A DNA stretch of 64,000 nucleotides from Microbacterium trichothecenolyticum. Lineage in GTDB: Bacteria > Actinomycetota > Actinomycetes > Actinomycetales > Microbacteriaceae. Location: assembly GCF_030818955.1 (NCBI RefSeq), contig NZ_JAUTBF010000001.1, positions 1,054,001 to 1,118,000 on the forward strand. The letters are read 5' to 3'. This document shows, piece after piece, positions 25,058 to 33,244 of this stretch; the first letter of the stretch is position 1, and every line of letters starts with the position of its first letter. The position numbers and the translations under genes were made by a program. The notes beneath the pieces are model-generated. The model did not search any database and was not told the DNA's origin. It worked only from the letters and a program-made list of their open reading frames with translations.

Positions 25058-26270
25058 CGGGGTCCCACCCGCGGGCCGTGGCGTTGACCGCCGCCATGGC
25101 CAGCACCAGCAGGGCCGCGGCGACGGGGAAAGCCATCGCGGTCGACAGCGACACGCTCTCGGCCACGGCTCCGGTGACCGACGACGACACCGCCTGCGCG
25201 AGGGTCAGCGCCGAGGCGAGGATCGTCATGGTCGTCGCGGTGCGCCCCCGGGGTGCCCGGGCACCGGCGAGGCTGAAGAGCGTGACCAGCGACGGCCCCA
25301 CGCCGACGCCCATCAGGCACAGCACCGCGGTGACCGTCACGACCGATCCGCCGACGGTGTACGCGCCGGCCGAAGCCGTGAGGACGATCGCGAAGACGAC
25401 CAGGCGCCACCGCAGGGCGAAGCGGGCGGGCAGCGCCGCGACGCCGAGGGCCAGGACGGCGGAACCGACGCCCATGACGCCGTAGAGCAGGGCACCGGCC
25501 TCGGGTGCTCCCTGCGCCTCCATGAACGCCGTCAGCGAGGTCAGGGTGGAGCCGAAGAAGAGGCCGATGCCGGACACCGCGGCCACGAGCACGAGGATCC
25601 GCGGATGCCGCAGCTCGCGCAGCGGCGCCATCGCCTGGCGCTCCGCCCGCTCGGGGACGGCGCGTCCGGTCGGGTGCAGCGCGAAGGCGGTGACGAAGAC
25701 GAGGCTCAGGACCGCGGCTCCCGCGATCGGCGCCCACGGGGCGATCAGCGCCGCGAGCACGCCGACGACGAACGGACCGATGACGAACGCGGTCTCGTCG
25801 GCGGCGGACTCGTACGCCATCGCCCGTGAGAAGGTGCGCTCGCGCCGCGCGGCGTGCACGCGTTCGCCGATGAGCACCATCACGCGGCTGCGCGACATGG
25901 CGGAGGTCTGCGGACCGGTGAGGCCGATCGCGGCGGCCGCCGCGAGCAGCACCCCCTCGGCGGCGGCGCTCGCCACCACGAGTGGGAACACCGCGAGCAG
26001 GATGCCGTTGGCCACGCCCGCCGGCACCAGCACGCGCCGCTGCCCGTAACGGTCGGCGAGGTCGCCGAGCACGGGACCCGCGACGACGACGCCCAGACCG
26101 ACCGCCGCCGAGGTGAGTCCGCCGAGCGCGACGGACCCGCGCATCGCGACGACCAGGGAGAGCACGCCCACGGTCATCATCGCGAACGGCAGCCGGGCGA
26201 CGAACGCGACGGGGAAGTACCAGAACCCGGTGTGATGGATCAGCGACGGACGGACGGTGGGCGTGCTCAT
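25011..26270 (-). CDS. MFS transporter
   Basis: A 419-residue major facilitator with 12 predicted helices. The loop 2-3 motif is GPVLGDLADRYGQRRVL, a good match to the G-x-L-a-D-r-x-G-r-r MFS signature. The sequence resembles drug/small-molecule exporters with short loops. Substrate unknown. The ATG at 26270 leads into a divergent 129-nt gap shared with the truncated AraC-type gene, which is a likely former regulator. The 3' end overlaps yidC. Confidence 0.85.
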   Translation of the reverse strand: MSTPTVRPSLIHHTGFWYFPVAFVARLPFAMMTVGVLSLVVAMRGSVALGGLTSAAVGLGVVVAGPVLGDLADRYGQRRVLVPAGVANGILLAVFPLVVASAAAEGVLLAAAAAIGLTGPQTSAMSRSRVMVLIGERVHAARRERTFSRAMAYESAADETAFVIGPFVVGVLAALIAPWAPIAGAAVLSLVFVTAFALHPTGRAVPERAERQAMAPLRELRHPRILVLVAAVSGIGLFFGSTLTSLTAFMEAQGAPEAGALLYGVMGVGSAVLALGVAALPARFALRWRLVVFAIVLTASAGAYTVGGSVVTVTAVLCLMGVGVGPSLVTLFSLAGARAPRGRTATTMTILASALTLAQAVSSSVTGAVAESVSLSTAMAFPVAAALLVLAMAAVNATARGWDPVTPAAGIGAGARSAG

Positions 26271-26399
26271 ACGACGGACTCCGGGGGGGGCGGTGGATCG
26301 TGCCGCCTTGCCGGATGCGGTAGGTGGTGCACTGCGTGCGCGGGCGAACCCGCTCCGCCAGGGTATCGCGGCGGGCCGAGGGCGGCACGGGGCCGCAGG

Positions 26400-26939
26400 C
26401 TCGCGCCGTCGGTCGATCTGGGGACCCCGGCCGGACAGGCCTTTCTTCGCTCCGTGCTGGAGTTCCACGACATCGTGGATGCGGCCGACGCTCCGCACAG
26501 CGAGCTGACGCGCCGACTGGCCGGCGAGCTCGTGGTCAGCCGGCTCCTGCTGGCCGTGGACAGCTCGATCACGCAGTCGCTCGGCGGCTGGGGCGCCAGC
26601 GCACCTCCCGCGGGGAGCGAGCAGACCTACCGGCGATTCGTCGCCGCAGCCGAGCAGTCCCCCATCGAGAGCCTGACCCCGCTCGATCTCGCTCGAACCT
26701 TGTCGATGCCGCTGCGCACGCTGCAGGAACACGTGCACCGCGCGTCAGGGGCGACGCCCTCCGTCCTGCTGCGCGAGATGCGCTACCGCCGCGCGCACGG
26801 CATGCTGCGGACCTCTGACGCCACGCGCACGACGGTCACCGCCGTGGCCGAGGCGTGCGGCTTCGGCCACCTCGGCCGTTTCGCCGGCGAGTACAAGCTG
26901 CGCTTCGGCGAGGCGCCCGCCGAGACCCTCCGGCGCTGA
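26400..26939 (+). pseudogene. AraC-family regulator lacking its N-terminal domain
   Basis: The frame encodes the end of an AraC-type ligand domain (LAPSVDLGTPAGQAFLRSV, then ELTRRLAGELVVSRLLL) and a complete C-terminal double helix-turn-helix (LDLARTLSMPLRTLQEHV and VAEACGFGHLGRFAGEYK). Relatives have about 110-150 more residues upstream. Here the frame has no start codon between the MFS gene and the GTG at 26454. An 8-G run sits at 26283-26290 in the gap. It is probably a remnant of the MFS regulator, though a short product from GTG 26454 with only the DNA-binding part is possible. Confidence 0.6.
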
Positions 26940-27011
26940 ACGCACCCGGGATCCGGTAAGAGGCCCCGGGTGCGAGACACGTGCCGGGACCGCCCGCGGC
27001 GACCGACCCCG

Positions 27012-27227
27012 TCAGCCGACGAGCGCCGCGATCGCCGCGACGACCGACGCGACCGCGAGCACGAGCGCCAGACCGATGAGCACCGCGTGCACGATGAGGA
27101 ACGGCGTGGCCGTGCCCTGCGCGTTCCGGGCCCGCGGGTCCTTCGCGACCCGCACGAAGAACCGCGGCCAGACCACGACGTTGAAGACGGCATTGGCGAA
27201 GAGCAGGGCGATCAGAACGGGTTCCAT
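27012..27227 (-). CDS. SCO4848 family membrane protein
   Basis: A 71-residue protein with two hydrophobic helices joined by VWPRFFVRVAKDPRARN, the loop typical of this actinobacterial family. Function unknown. A TAGGCT hexamer lies 6 nt before the ATG. Confidence 0.8.
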   Translation of the reverse strand: MEPVLIALLFANAVFNVVVWPRFFVRVAKDPRARNAQGTATPFLIVHAVLIGLALVLAVASVVAAIAALVG

Positions 27228-27233
27228 GCTCCG

Positions 27234-27239
27234 AGCCTA
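27234..27239 (-). promoter_or_regulatory. -10 element of SCO4848 gene
   Basis: TAGGCT on the minus strand, 6 nt from the ATG at 27227 and just past the stop of the TraR-like gene. Confidence 0.45.
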
Positions 27240-27250
27240 AGACGCCGTCG

Positions 27251-27592
27251 TCATACCGCGCAGACGATGCAGCGCCGCGCGAACGGGCGCGCCTCGAGGC
27301 GGGCGTCGCCGATCGGTGCACCGCAGTTCTCGCACACTCCGAAGGTTCCGGATGCCACGCGCTCGCGCGCCGCGAGGATCTCGGCGCGCTCCGCCTCGGC
27401 GCCGCGCCGCAGCGCGTCGACCTGCGCCCACTCCCCCGACAGGGTCGAGCCCTCGGGGTCGTGCTCGTCGTCGGCGGTGGCGTCGGCCCGATCGTGGCGG
27501 AGGCTGTCCTCGTCGTCGCGCAGCCGGGCGAGGCGGCGGTCGACCTCGCGCGCGCGTTCATCGAGCATGCGCCCCGCCGTCACGGCATCCAT
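27251..27592 (-). CDS. TraR/DksA-type zinc finger protein
   Basis: A 113-residue protein with a coiled-coil first half (residues 5-80, charged and helical) and a C-terminal C4 zinc finger (FGVCENCGAPI near residue 90 and ARRCIVCAV at the end). DksA-like proteins reach into the RNA polymerase secondary channel. Many short actinobacterial members lack the acidic tip residues, so a polymerase role is not certain. A TAGCGT hexamer lies 6 nt before the ATG at 27592. Confidence 0.83.
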   Translation of the reverse strand: MDAVTAGRMLDERAREVDRRLARLRDDEDSLRHDRADATADDEHDPEGSTLSGEWAQVDALRRGAEAERAEILAARERVASGTFGVCENCGAPIGDARLEARPFARRCIVCAV

Positions 27593-27598
27593 GCTCCG

Positions 27599-27604
27599 AC
27601 GCTA
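27599..27604 (-). promoter_or_regulatory. -10 element of TraR-like gene
   Basis: TAGCGT on the minus strand, 6 nt from the ATG at 27592. The gap from here to the terminator at 27765 holds no gene that I can support. Confidence 0.45.
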
Positions 27605-27764
27605 GCGCTCACCATCGACATCGGCGCTGCGACAGGAGCGGGGCAGGAGCGAGCTGCACCCCCATGGGACCGCGCCGCCCTCGTGTTCCGGCCCTGTCGG
27701 TCGCAGGTCTCGTGGGCACGTGGACGCTCAAGGCCCTCTTTCCCGCTGGTCCTGGCGATGCGTG

Positions 27765-27802
27765 GGCCCGCGGGTGAGGCGCCGGCATCTCACCCGCGGG
27801 CC
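27765..27802 (-). terminator. Terminator after the NmrA-like gene
   Basis: A 14-bp perfect stem, GGCCCGCGGGTGAG with CTCACCCGCGGGCC, 10-nt loop, 4 nt past the stop codon at 27807. Confidence 0.85.
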
Positions 27803-27806
27803 GGTT

Positions 27807-28667
27807 TCAGCGCGCGGCGAGACCCGTGCGCAGCCCGTCGATGAGCGGGGTCGTCGGGCGCCCGATGATGCGCGCGAGGGTGCCATCGGTCTGCGACAGC
27901 GCGCCGCGGGCGATCGCGTCGTCGATGCCGGCGACGAACGCCGCGGTGCCGGCGTCGAGTCCGGCCGCCTGGAGTCCGGCGGCGAGCTGCTCGATCGTCA
28001 CGGCGGTGTAGACCACCGGTCGCCCCAGAAGCTCAGAGGCCGTCGCGGCGAGCTCGTCGTACGTCCACGCCGCGTCTCCGCCCAGCTCGAGCGTGCGCCC
28101 GGCGAGATCGTCGGTCGTGAGCGCCACGGCGGCGGCCGCGGCGTAGTCGGCACGACTGGCGCTGGCGACGCGGGCATCGCCGACGGCGGCGACGATCTCG
28201 CCCGTGTCGGCCGCGCGGGCGACGGCATCGAGGTAGTTCTCGGTGTACCAGTTGTTGCGCAGGATCGTGGCATCCAGTCCCGCGGCGGCGATGGCCTCCT
28301 CGGTGGCCTTGTGGTCGGCGCCGAGAGCGTAGTCGACCTCGTCGACGCGAGGAGCGCTGGTGTAGACAAGACGCTCGACCCCGGCGTCGGCGGCCGCGGC
28401 GATGACGCTGCGGTGCCCGCTGACGCGGTCGGCGTCGGTGCCCGAGATGAGCAGCACCCGGGTGATGCCCGAGAACGCCGCAGGAAGCGTGTCGGGGCGG
28501 GCATAGTCGAGCTCGACGACGCCGATCCCGCGGGCGGCGAGGTCGTCGGCCTTCGCGAGCGTGCGAACGCCGGCGACGATGTCGGATGCCGCGACGCCGC
28601 GCTCGAGGAGGGCGTCGACGACGAGGCGGCCGAGGTGGCCCGTGGCGGCGGTGACGAGGAGGGTCAT
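27807..28667 (-). CDS. NAD(P)H-binding oxidoreductase, NmrA/QOR2-like
   Basis: A 286-residue atypical SDR. LVTAATGHLGRLVVDAL is the N-terminal nucleotide-binding motif; LDYARPDTL and LLISGTDAD follow as in NmrA/quinone oxidoreductase 2 proteins. AAAGGACACACCC before the ATG at 28667 decides the start. It is divergent from an HxlR regulator, the common arrangement in which HxlR represses an electrophile- or quinone-responsive reductase. Substrate inferred from this context only. Confidence 0.86.
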   Translation of the reverse strand: MTLLVTAATGHLGRLVVDALLERGVAASDIVAGVRTLAKADDLAARGIGVVELDYARPDTLPAAFSGITRVLLISGTDADRVSGHRSVIAAAADAGVERLVYTSAPRVDEVDYALGADHKATEEAIAAAGLDATILRNNWYTENYLDAVARAADTGEIVAAVGDARVASASRADYAAAAAVALTTDDLAGRTLELGGDAAWTYDELAATASELLGRPVVYTAVTIEQLAAGLQAAGLDAGTAAFVAGIDDAIARGALSQTDGTLARIIGRPTTPLIDGLRTGLAAR

Positions 28668-28685
28668 GGGTGTGTCCTTTCGATC

Positions 28686-28760
28686 GGTACGTGAACCCGA
28701 ACGCGCCGCGGTGGTGCACATTCCGAAATGCAGGTACCCACTTTCTGGTTAGGTACTCAC
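28686..28760. promoter_or_regulatory. Putative HxlR operator repeats
   Basis: GGTACCCAC (28733-28741) and GGTACTCAC (28752-28760) are direct repeats 19 nt apart; a third GGTAC is at 28686-28690. The second overlaps TTAGGT (28749-28754), a -10 that lies 6 nt before the HxlR ATG. HxlR proteins often bind GTAC-containing sites. Confidence 0.55.
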
Positions 28761-29129
28761 ATGAGCGTCAGTCTTGCGGATCTCCGCACAGAGAATCCCG
28801 GCATCTTCGCGGACGGTTGCCCGACGCGGACGGTGCTCGACCACGTCATGGGCAAGTGGGGCGTGCTCGTGCTGATGGCCCTGTCCGACGGCACGCAGCG
28901 ATGGGGCGTGCTGCGGCGCAATGTCTCGGGCATCAGCGAGAAGATGCTGGCCAGCACCCTCAAGACGCTCGAGGCGGACGGCCTCGTCGCCCGCACCGCG
29001 TATCCCGAGGTGCCGCCCCGGGTGGAGTACTCCCTGACGGAGCAGGGCGGCGACCTGATGTCGCGTGTGATCCCGCTCATGGAGTGGGTCGCCGCGAACG
29101 CCGACGACATCGTTTCGCGACGGCGCTGA
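28761..29129 (+). CDS. HxlR family transcriptional regulator
   Basis: A 122-residue winged helix regulator. VLDHVMGKWGVLVLMAL begins the helix-turn-helix and SGISEKMLASTLKTLEADGL is the recognition helix region. One cysteine (C20, in FADGCPTRTV) sits at the N-terminal place used as a redox or electrophile sensor in YodB/HxlR/QorR-type regulators. It is divergent from the NmrA-like reductase and probably controls both through the GGTAC repeats between them. Confidence 0.9.
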   Translation: MSVSLADLRTENPGIFADGCPTRTVLDHVMGKWGVLVLMALSDGTQRWGVLRRNVSGISEKMLASTLKTLEADGLVARTAYPEVPPRVEYSLTEQGGDLMSRVIPLMEWVAANADDIVSRRR

Positions 29130-29144
29130 CGCGAAGGGCGCGCC

Positions 29145-29150
29145 TACGCT
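29145..29150 (+). promoter_or_regulatory. -10 element of FUSC gene
   Basis: TACGCT lies 6 nt before the ATG at 29157. Confidence 0.4.
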
Positions 29151-29156
29151 GGTTCC

Positions 29157-30188
29157 ATGCGCCAGAGCCTGACCTTCCGCGCACCGCGCCGCATCCCCCT
29201 CCTGCAGGTCGCGAAGTCGGCGATCGCCATCGTCGCGGCCTGGCTCGTGGCCGGGTGGCTCGTGCAGGGCCCGCCGCCCATCTTCGCCGCCATCGCCGCA
29301 CTGCTCGTCGTGCAGCCGAGCATCAACCAATCCTTCACACGGGCGCTCGAGCGCAGCGTCGGGGTGATCGTGGGCGTCGTGATCGCCGCGCTGTTGGGCC
29401 TGGCCTTCGGTTCGCAGCCGTGGGTGGCCCTGCTGTCGGCGGGCGTCGCACTGGTGGTGGCCTGGGCGGCGCGCATCTCCCCCGGGGCGACGAATCAGAT
29501 CGCGATCAGCGCCCTGCTCGTTCTCGCCCTGGGCACGGCGACACCGAACTACGCCCTCGACCGGGTTCTCGAAACCCTCATCGGCGCGGCGATCGGCATC
29601 GTCGTCAATGCTCTGCTCGTTCCGCCCGTGCTGGTGCCGGCGGCCCGCACGAAGGTCGAGGTCCTCGGTCGTGAGCTCGCCGCGGCCCTCGAGCGCTTGG
29701 CCGGCGCTCTCGAAACGCCCCAGACGCCGGGCTCGCTCGAGGGCCTGCTGCTCGAGGCGCGCCTGCTCCGCCCGGTGCGCGACGCAGCAGACGACGCGAT
29801 CCGCGACGGCGAGGACTCCCTCGCCTTGAACCCGCGCAGTGGACGACACCGCACCGACCTCGCGGCCATGAGCGGTCTGCTCCAGCGTTTCACCCCCGTC
29901 GTCACGCAGACGATCGGCATGACCCGCGCCGTCTACGACGGGTACGAGGAGACGATCGCCGACGAGCCCGCCGTCCGCGCGATCGCCGAGCAGTTGCACC
30001 GTGCGGCCCACGACGTGCGCTTGTCGTTCGCGCTCGACGCCGGGCCCGAACGCGTCGTCACCGAGGAGCCCGCGCTCACGCGCCCGCTGCAGATCCAGAC
30101 GCCGTCGCCCGCGCACTGGGTGCTCGTCGGCTCGTTGCTGATGGACCTGCACCGCGTGCACGAGACGCTCCGCGACGACGAGGTCTGA
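29157..30188 (+). CDS. FUSC family / aromatic acid exporter-like protein
   Basis: A 343-residue membrane protein. The first half has five to six hydrophobic helices including PPPIFAAIAALLVVQPSINQ, the FUSC/ArAE landmark. The second half is a soluble helical domain (residues 165-343). FUSC proteins are proposed to export aromatic acids or to act as envelope channels; no partner membrane-fusion gene is nearby. Confidence 0.82.
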   Translation: MRQSLTFRAPRRIPLLQVAKSAIAIVAAWLVAGWLVQGPPPIFAAIAALLVVQPSINQSFTRALERSVGVIVGVVIAALLGLAFGSQPWVALLSAGVALVVAWAARISPGATNQIAISALLVLALGTATPNYALDRVLETLIGAAIGIVVNALLVPPVLVPAARTKVEVLGRELAAALERLAGALETPQTPGSLEGLLLEARLLRPVRDAADDAIRDGEDSLALNPRSGRHRTDLAAMSGLLQRFTPVVTQTIGMTRAVYDGYEETIADEPAVRAIAEQLHRAAHDVRLSFALDAGPERVVTEEPALTRPLQIQTPSPAHWVLVGSLLMDLHRVHETLRDDEV

Positions 30189-30309
30189 CGCGGCGGGTCG
30201 GCCCGCCGCGCGCCCGGTTCCCCGCGACCTCGACCTCGACGGCTCGGCGGAACCGTATCGATGCCGCAGCGACGGCCCCGACGCGCATACACGCTGCTTG
30301 ACTGGACCC

Positions 30310-30963
30310 ATGGGTACCGCGATGTTCCCCCTGGGCGCCGTCCTCTTCCCGCACACGCCGCTGGCGCTACGCATCTTCGAGGAGCGCTACCTCGTCATGC
30401 TGGGGCGGCTGTTGGAGGAGACCGACCCGGCCTTCGGGGTCGTGCTGATCGAGCGGGGTACCGAGACCGGCGGCGGCGACCAGCGCTTCGCCCTGGGCAC
30501 GATGGCGCAGCTCAGCCACGTGATTCCGCAGGCGGGTCAGCTCCAGGTCGTCGCGCGCGGGACGGAGCGCTTCGAGATCGTGGAATGGCTCGACGACGCT
30601 CCATATCCGCACGCCGATGTGCGCCCTCTGCCCGACCTGGAGTGGAACGACGCCCTCACGCCCCTGCTCGACGAGGCCGAGAGGATCGTCCGCCGCGTGC
30701 TGGCCCGGGCTCGGCAGTTCGGTGGAACGCGGTGGGACCCGGAGGTCGAGCTATCGGAGGAGCGCTTGGCGCGCGCCTGGCAGGTCGCCGCGATCGCCCC
30801 GCTGGGCGAACTCGATCAGATGGAGCTGCTGCGCTCCGCGACGGTGGGAGGCCTTCTGCGCGCGACGATCGACCTCACGCTCGCCGCTGAACCCCTGCTG
30901 GCCGACCCGGTGCCCGACGGGGTGATCGTCGTCGACGACGAGAGCCCCGACGACGGGCTCTAA
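30310..30963 (+). CDS. LON substrate-binding domain protein
   Basis: A 217-residue stand-alone Lon N-terminal (LAN/PUA-like) domain. FPLGAVLFPHTPLALRIFEERYL at the N-terminus is the family landmark; no AAA+ or protease domain is present. Such proteins are common in actinobacteria and have no firm function. I start at the ATG at 30310; a TTG four codons upstream is the alternative. Confidence 0.85.
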   Translation: MGTAMFPLGAVLFPHTPLALRIFEERYLVMLGRLLEETDPAFGVVLIERGTETGGGDQRFALGTMAQLSHVIPQAGQLQVVARGTERFEIVEWLDDAPYPHADVRPLPDLEWNDALTPLLDEAERIVRRVLARARQFGGTRWDPEVELSEERLARAWQVAAIAPLGELDQMELLRSATVGGLLRATIDLTLAAEPLLADPVPDGVIVVDDESPDDGL

Positions 30964-30978
30964 GACGCGCCGACCCGC

Positions 30979-31644
30979 TCAGCCCTCGGCTCGGCTGGCG
31001 CCGTCGACCACGGCCTCGGCGATCAGCGTGTCGCCCGCGCCGAACCGGATGAAGCGCCCGATGGTCGCGGGCTGCACCAGCACCGCGGCGGCCACTGCAG
31101 CGACATCGGCGCGACCGACCTCGGCCTTTCCCTGCGGGGCGGTGGTGATGCGCCCGGTCGCAGATTCGTCCGTCAGCGTTCCGGGGCCGAGGATGGTCCA
31201 GTCGAGGTCGCTCGCACGCAGGTGGTCGTCGGCGGCGAGCTTCGCATCGGCGTAGGCGAAGAACGCGTCGTCGGGGTCGACGCCATGGTCAGGGGTCGAC
31301 CCGATCCACGACACCATGACGAAGCGCCGCACACCCGCCTGCGACGCGGCATCCACGGCCCGCTGGGCGGCATCGCGATCGACCGCGTACGTGCGGTCGG
31401 CGTCTCCGCCGCCGGCGCCCGCCGACCACACGATGGCATCGGCACCCGCGAACGCCTCGGCCATCGCCTCGACACCGGCCGCGGCCACGTCGAGCACCAA
31501 CGGCGTGCCGCCCGCCCGCTCGATGTCGCCCGCCTGGTCGGGGTTGCGGATGACCGACGTGGCCTCATCGCCCCGGTCGGCGAGCAGGCCCGCCAGGTGC
31601 AGCGCCACCTTGCCGTGGCCCCCGATGATCACGATGCGCTGCAC
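30979..31644 (-). CDS. NAD(P)-dependent oxidoreductase, YwnB-like atypical SDR
   Basis: A 221-residue SDR with IVIIGGHGKVALHLAGLL as the dinucleotide-binding motif and no YxxxK dyad. WTILGPGTLTDESATG near residue 150 is typical of the BVR-B/YwnB group. Catalysis on a real substrate is uncertain. The start is a GTG 1 nt after the stop of the PPOX gene, so both are co-transcribed. Confidence 0.83.
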   Translation of the reverse strand: MQRIVIIGGHGKVALHLAGLLADRGDEATSVIRNPDQAGDIERAGGTPLVLDVAAAGVEAMAEAFAGADAIVWSAGAGGGDADRTYAVDRDAAQRAVDAASQAGVRRFVMVSWIGSTPDHGVDPDDAFFAYADAKLAADDHLRASDLDWTILGPGTLTDESATGRITTAPQGKAEVGRADVAAVAAAVLVQPATIGRFIRFGAGDTLIAEAVVDGASRAEG

Positions 31645-31645
31645 G

Positions 31646-32029
31646 TCACTGCCCTCCGACCTTCTCGATCGACATGTGCAGGATCACGCGATCGGCGCGG
31701 TCAGCCGGGGCCTCTTGCCGCGGGTTCCCGTATCGCTGGCCGAGGCGCACGTAGAACGCGCCCTCGGGGTCGGGAACCGCCGCGACCAGGCGGCCGCGCA
31801 CCTCGATGTAGCGGTACGGGTGCTCCGGGTCGAACACCATGAGACTCATCGACGGATTGCGCTGGAGGTTGCGGTACTTCTGCCGGGTCACGGTGTGGGT
31901 GAAGAGCAGGTGCTCCCCGTCGAACTCGAACCACATGGGGTTCACCTGCACCGTGCCGTCGGGTCGGACGGTGCCGAGGCTGCCGTAGTTCGGGTTCTCG
32001 AGCAGATCGCGCTGGGCGTCGGGGATCAT
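31646..32029 (-). CDS. PPOX-class F420-dependent oxidoreductase
   Basis: A 127-residue split beta-barrel flavin/deazaflavin protein. SLGTVRPDGTVQVNPMWFEFDG and the FTHTVTRQKYRNLQRNP strand-helix (only landmarks quoted) match the PPOX F420 subfamily common in actinobacteria. The C-terminus has the dimer strands with YIEVRGRLV. GGAAGGACCCCC before the ATG at 32029 decides the start. Substrate unknown. Confidence 0.83.
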   Translation of the reverse strand: MIPDAQRDLLENPNYGSLGTVRPDGTVQVNPMWFEFDGEHLLFTHTVTRQKYRNLQRNPSMSLMVFDPEHPYRYIEVRGRLVAAVPDPEGAFYVRLGQRYGNPRQEAPADRADRVILHMSIEKVGGQ

Positions 32030-32101
32030 GGGGGTCCTTCCACGGGGTTCACCCCAGACGTTACGCCGGGGCGCCGACATCGGCGACCCGGGTTGACGTC
32101 C

Positions 32102-32500
32102 TCAGCCCACGTCGCCGTCGACGTACACCCACCGCCCGCCGCGCCGCACGAATCGGCTGTGCTCGCGGAGCACCCCGTCGTCGCCGCGCGCGGTCCACGC
32201 CGCACGGAACGTCACCGTCGCGGCATCGCCCTCCTCGTGCGCCTCCTCGACGACGAGTCCGCGCCACCGGGTGCCGTCATCGGCGGCGACGTCGTCGGGG
32301 CGGGTACGCGGATGCCACGACCGCACCAGGTGGCGCACGTCGCCCACGACGAACGCGGTGTAGCGCGAGCGCATCAGCCGCTCGGCGCTGGGCGCGGGCA
32401 CCCCGTCGAGGAGCGGCCCGCAGCACGTCCCGAACGTCCCCGCCCCGCACGGGCAGGGCGCGCCCGCCGCGGGACGAGTGGATGCCGAGCCGAAAGACAT
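32102..32500 (-). CDS. YchJ family protein with SEC-C motif
   Basis: A 132-residue NTF2-like protein. The N-terminus holds a SEC-C type zinc motif, CPCGAGTFGTCCGPLL, and MRSRYTAFVVGDVRHLVRSWHP marks the NTF2-like start. Function unknown. A TAGGCT hexamer (32507-32512) lies 6 nt before the ATG at 32500. Confidence 0.86.
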   Translation of the reverse strand: MSFGSASTRPAAGAPCPCGAGTFGTCCGPLLDGVPAPSAERLMRSRYTAFVVGDVRHLVRSWHPRTRPDDVAADDGTRWRGLVVEEAHEEGDAATVTFRAAWTARGDDGVLREHSRFVRRGGRWVYVDGDVG

Positions 32501-32506
32501 CCCGCC

Positions 32507-32512
32507 AGCCTA
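32507..32512 (-). promoter_or_regulatory. -10 element of YchJ gene
   Basis: TAGGCT on the minus strand, 6 nt before the ATG. Confidence 0.4.
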
Positions 32513-32533
32513 AACGCGCTCACCCCGCCTGCG

Positions 32534-33079
32534 TCAGCGGAGGTCGCGGACGTGCAGAAGGGATCGCACGCGAAGCGCACGGCGCAGGTCCGGTCGGTCG
32601 AAGGCGTCGACCACGACCGCGGCGCCGACCCACCGCGCGCCGCTCATCTCGACCAGGGCGTGACACGCCGCGGTCTGCGCCCCGGTGTCGATCCAGTCGT
32701 CGACGAACAGCGCCCTGTCACCCGCCCGGAGCATCGAGCGACGCAGGCCCATACGAAGATGCCGGTCGCGGTAGTCCGGCCCGCTCGACACCTCCCACCA
32801 CCGGTCGCTGTCGGCCAGCGGTTCGCCATCCTTCCGTACCTCCGCGAGACCGACGCCCAGCTCCCGCGCCACCAGGGCGCCGAGCAGACTCCCCCTCGAC
32901 TCCGGGCCGACGACGACGTTCACCTGCTCGCCGTCGAACAGACCGGCCAACGATCGTCCGATCCGTTCGACGACCAGGGGGTCTCGCCACCAGCCGGTCA
33001 CGTCGGCCTGGAAACCGCGGTCGGTGCGGTCACCCACCCAGCGAAACGTGGAACGAAGCCTCTCCCGCACGATATCCAT
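32534..33079 (-). CDS. Phosphoribosyltransferase-like protein
   Basis: A 181-residue type I PRTase fold protein. ALFVDDWIDTGAQ near residue 120 is the PRPP loop, and VVVGPESRGSLLGALVA precedes it, as in adenine/orotate-type enzymes. It lacks a clear base-specificity hood, so the acceptor is unknown. CATAAT 6 nt before the ATG at 33079 suggests a leaderless transcript. Confidence 0.78.
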   Translation of the reverse strand: MDIVRERLRSTFRWVGDRTDRGFQADVTGWWRDPLVVERIGRSLAGLFDGEQVNVVVGPESRGSLLGALVARELGVGLAEVRKDGEPLADSDRWWEVSSGPDYRDRHLRMGLRRSMLRAGDRALFVDDWIDTGAQTAACHALVEMSGARWVGAAVVVDAFDRPDLRRALRVRSLLHVRDLR

Positions 33080-33085
33080 GCGCGG

Positions 33086-33091
33086 ATTATG
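33086..33091 (-). promoter_or_regulatory. -10 element of PRTase gene
   Basis: CATAAT on the minus strand, 6 nt before the ATG at 33079. Confidence 0.5.
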
Positions 33092-33172
33092 CCCGGCGCA
33101 GCCATCGCCCCGACGCACGGCCAGACGTGCGGGCCCGTCCCTGTGGCGCCCGCACGTGTCAGGATGACTCCC

Positions 33173-33244
33173 GTGACCGACCGCCTCATGCTCCTCGACA
33201 CCGCGTCGTTGTACTTCCGCGCGGACGTCGCGACGACGGTTTAG
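33173..33244 (+). pseudogene. Duplicated 5' end of the 5'-3' exonuclease gene
   Basis: A GTG-started frame of 23 codons reads LMLLDTASLYFRA, then turns into unrelated DVATTV and stops at 33242-33244. Thirty nucleotides (33194-33223) match 33884-33913 in the intact exonuclease gene at 29 of 30 positions. The remnant keeps its own upstream region. Its stop lies within the end of the minus-strand gene that separates it from the intact copy. Confidence 0.75.

Noticed and set aside
27664..27776. 37-codon frame with GLVGTWTLKALF, lipocalin-like by eye
   Set aside because: Too short, no ribosome site, and it runs into a terminator stem; similarity is not convincing.
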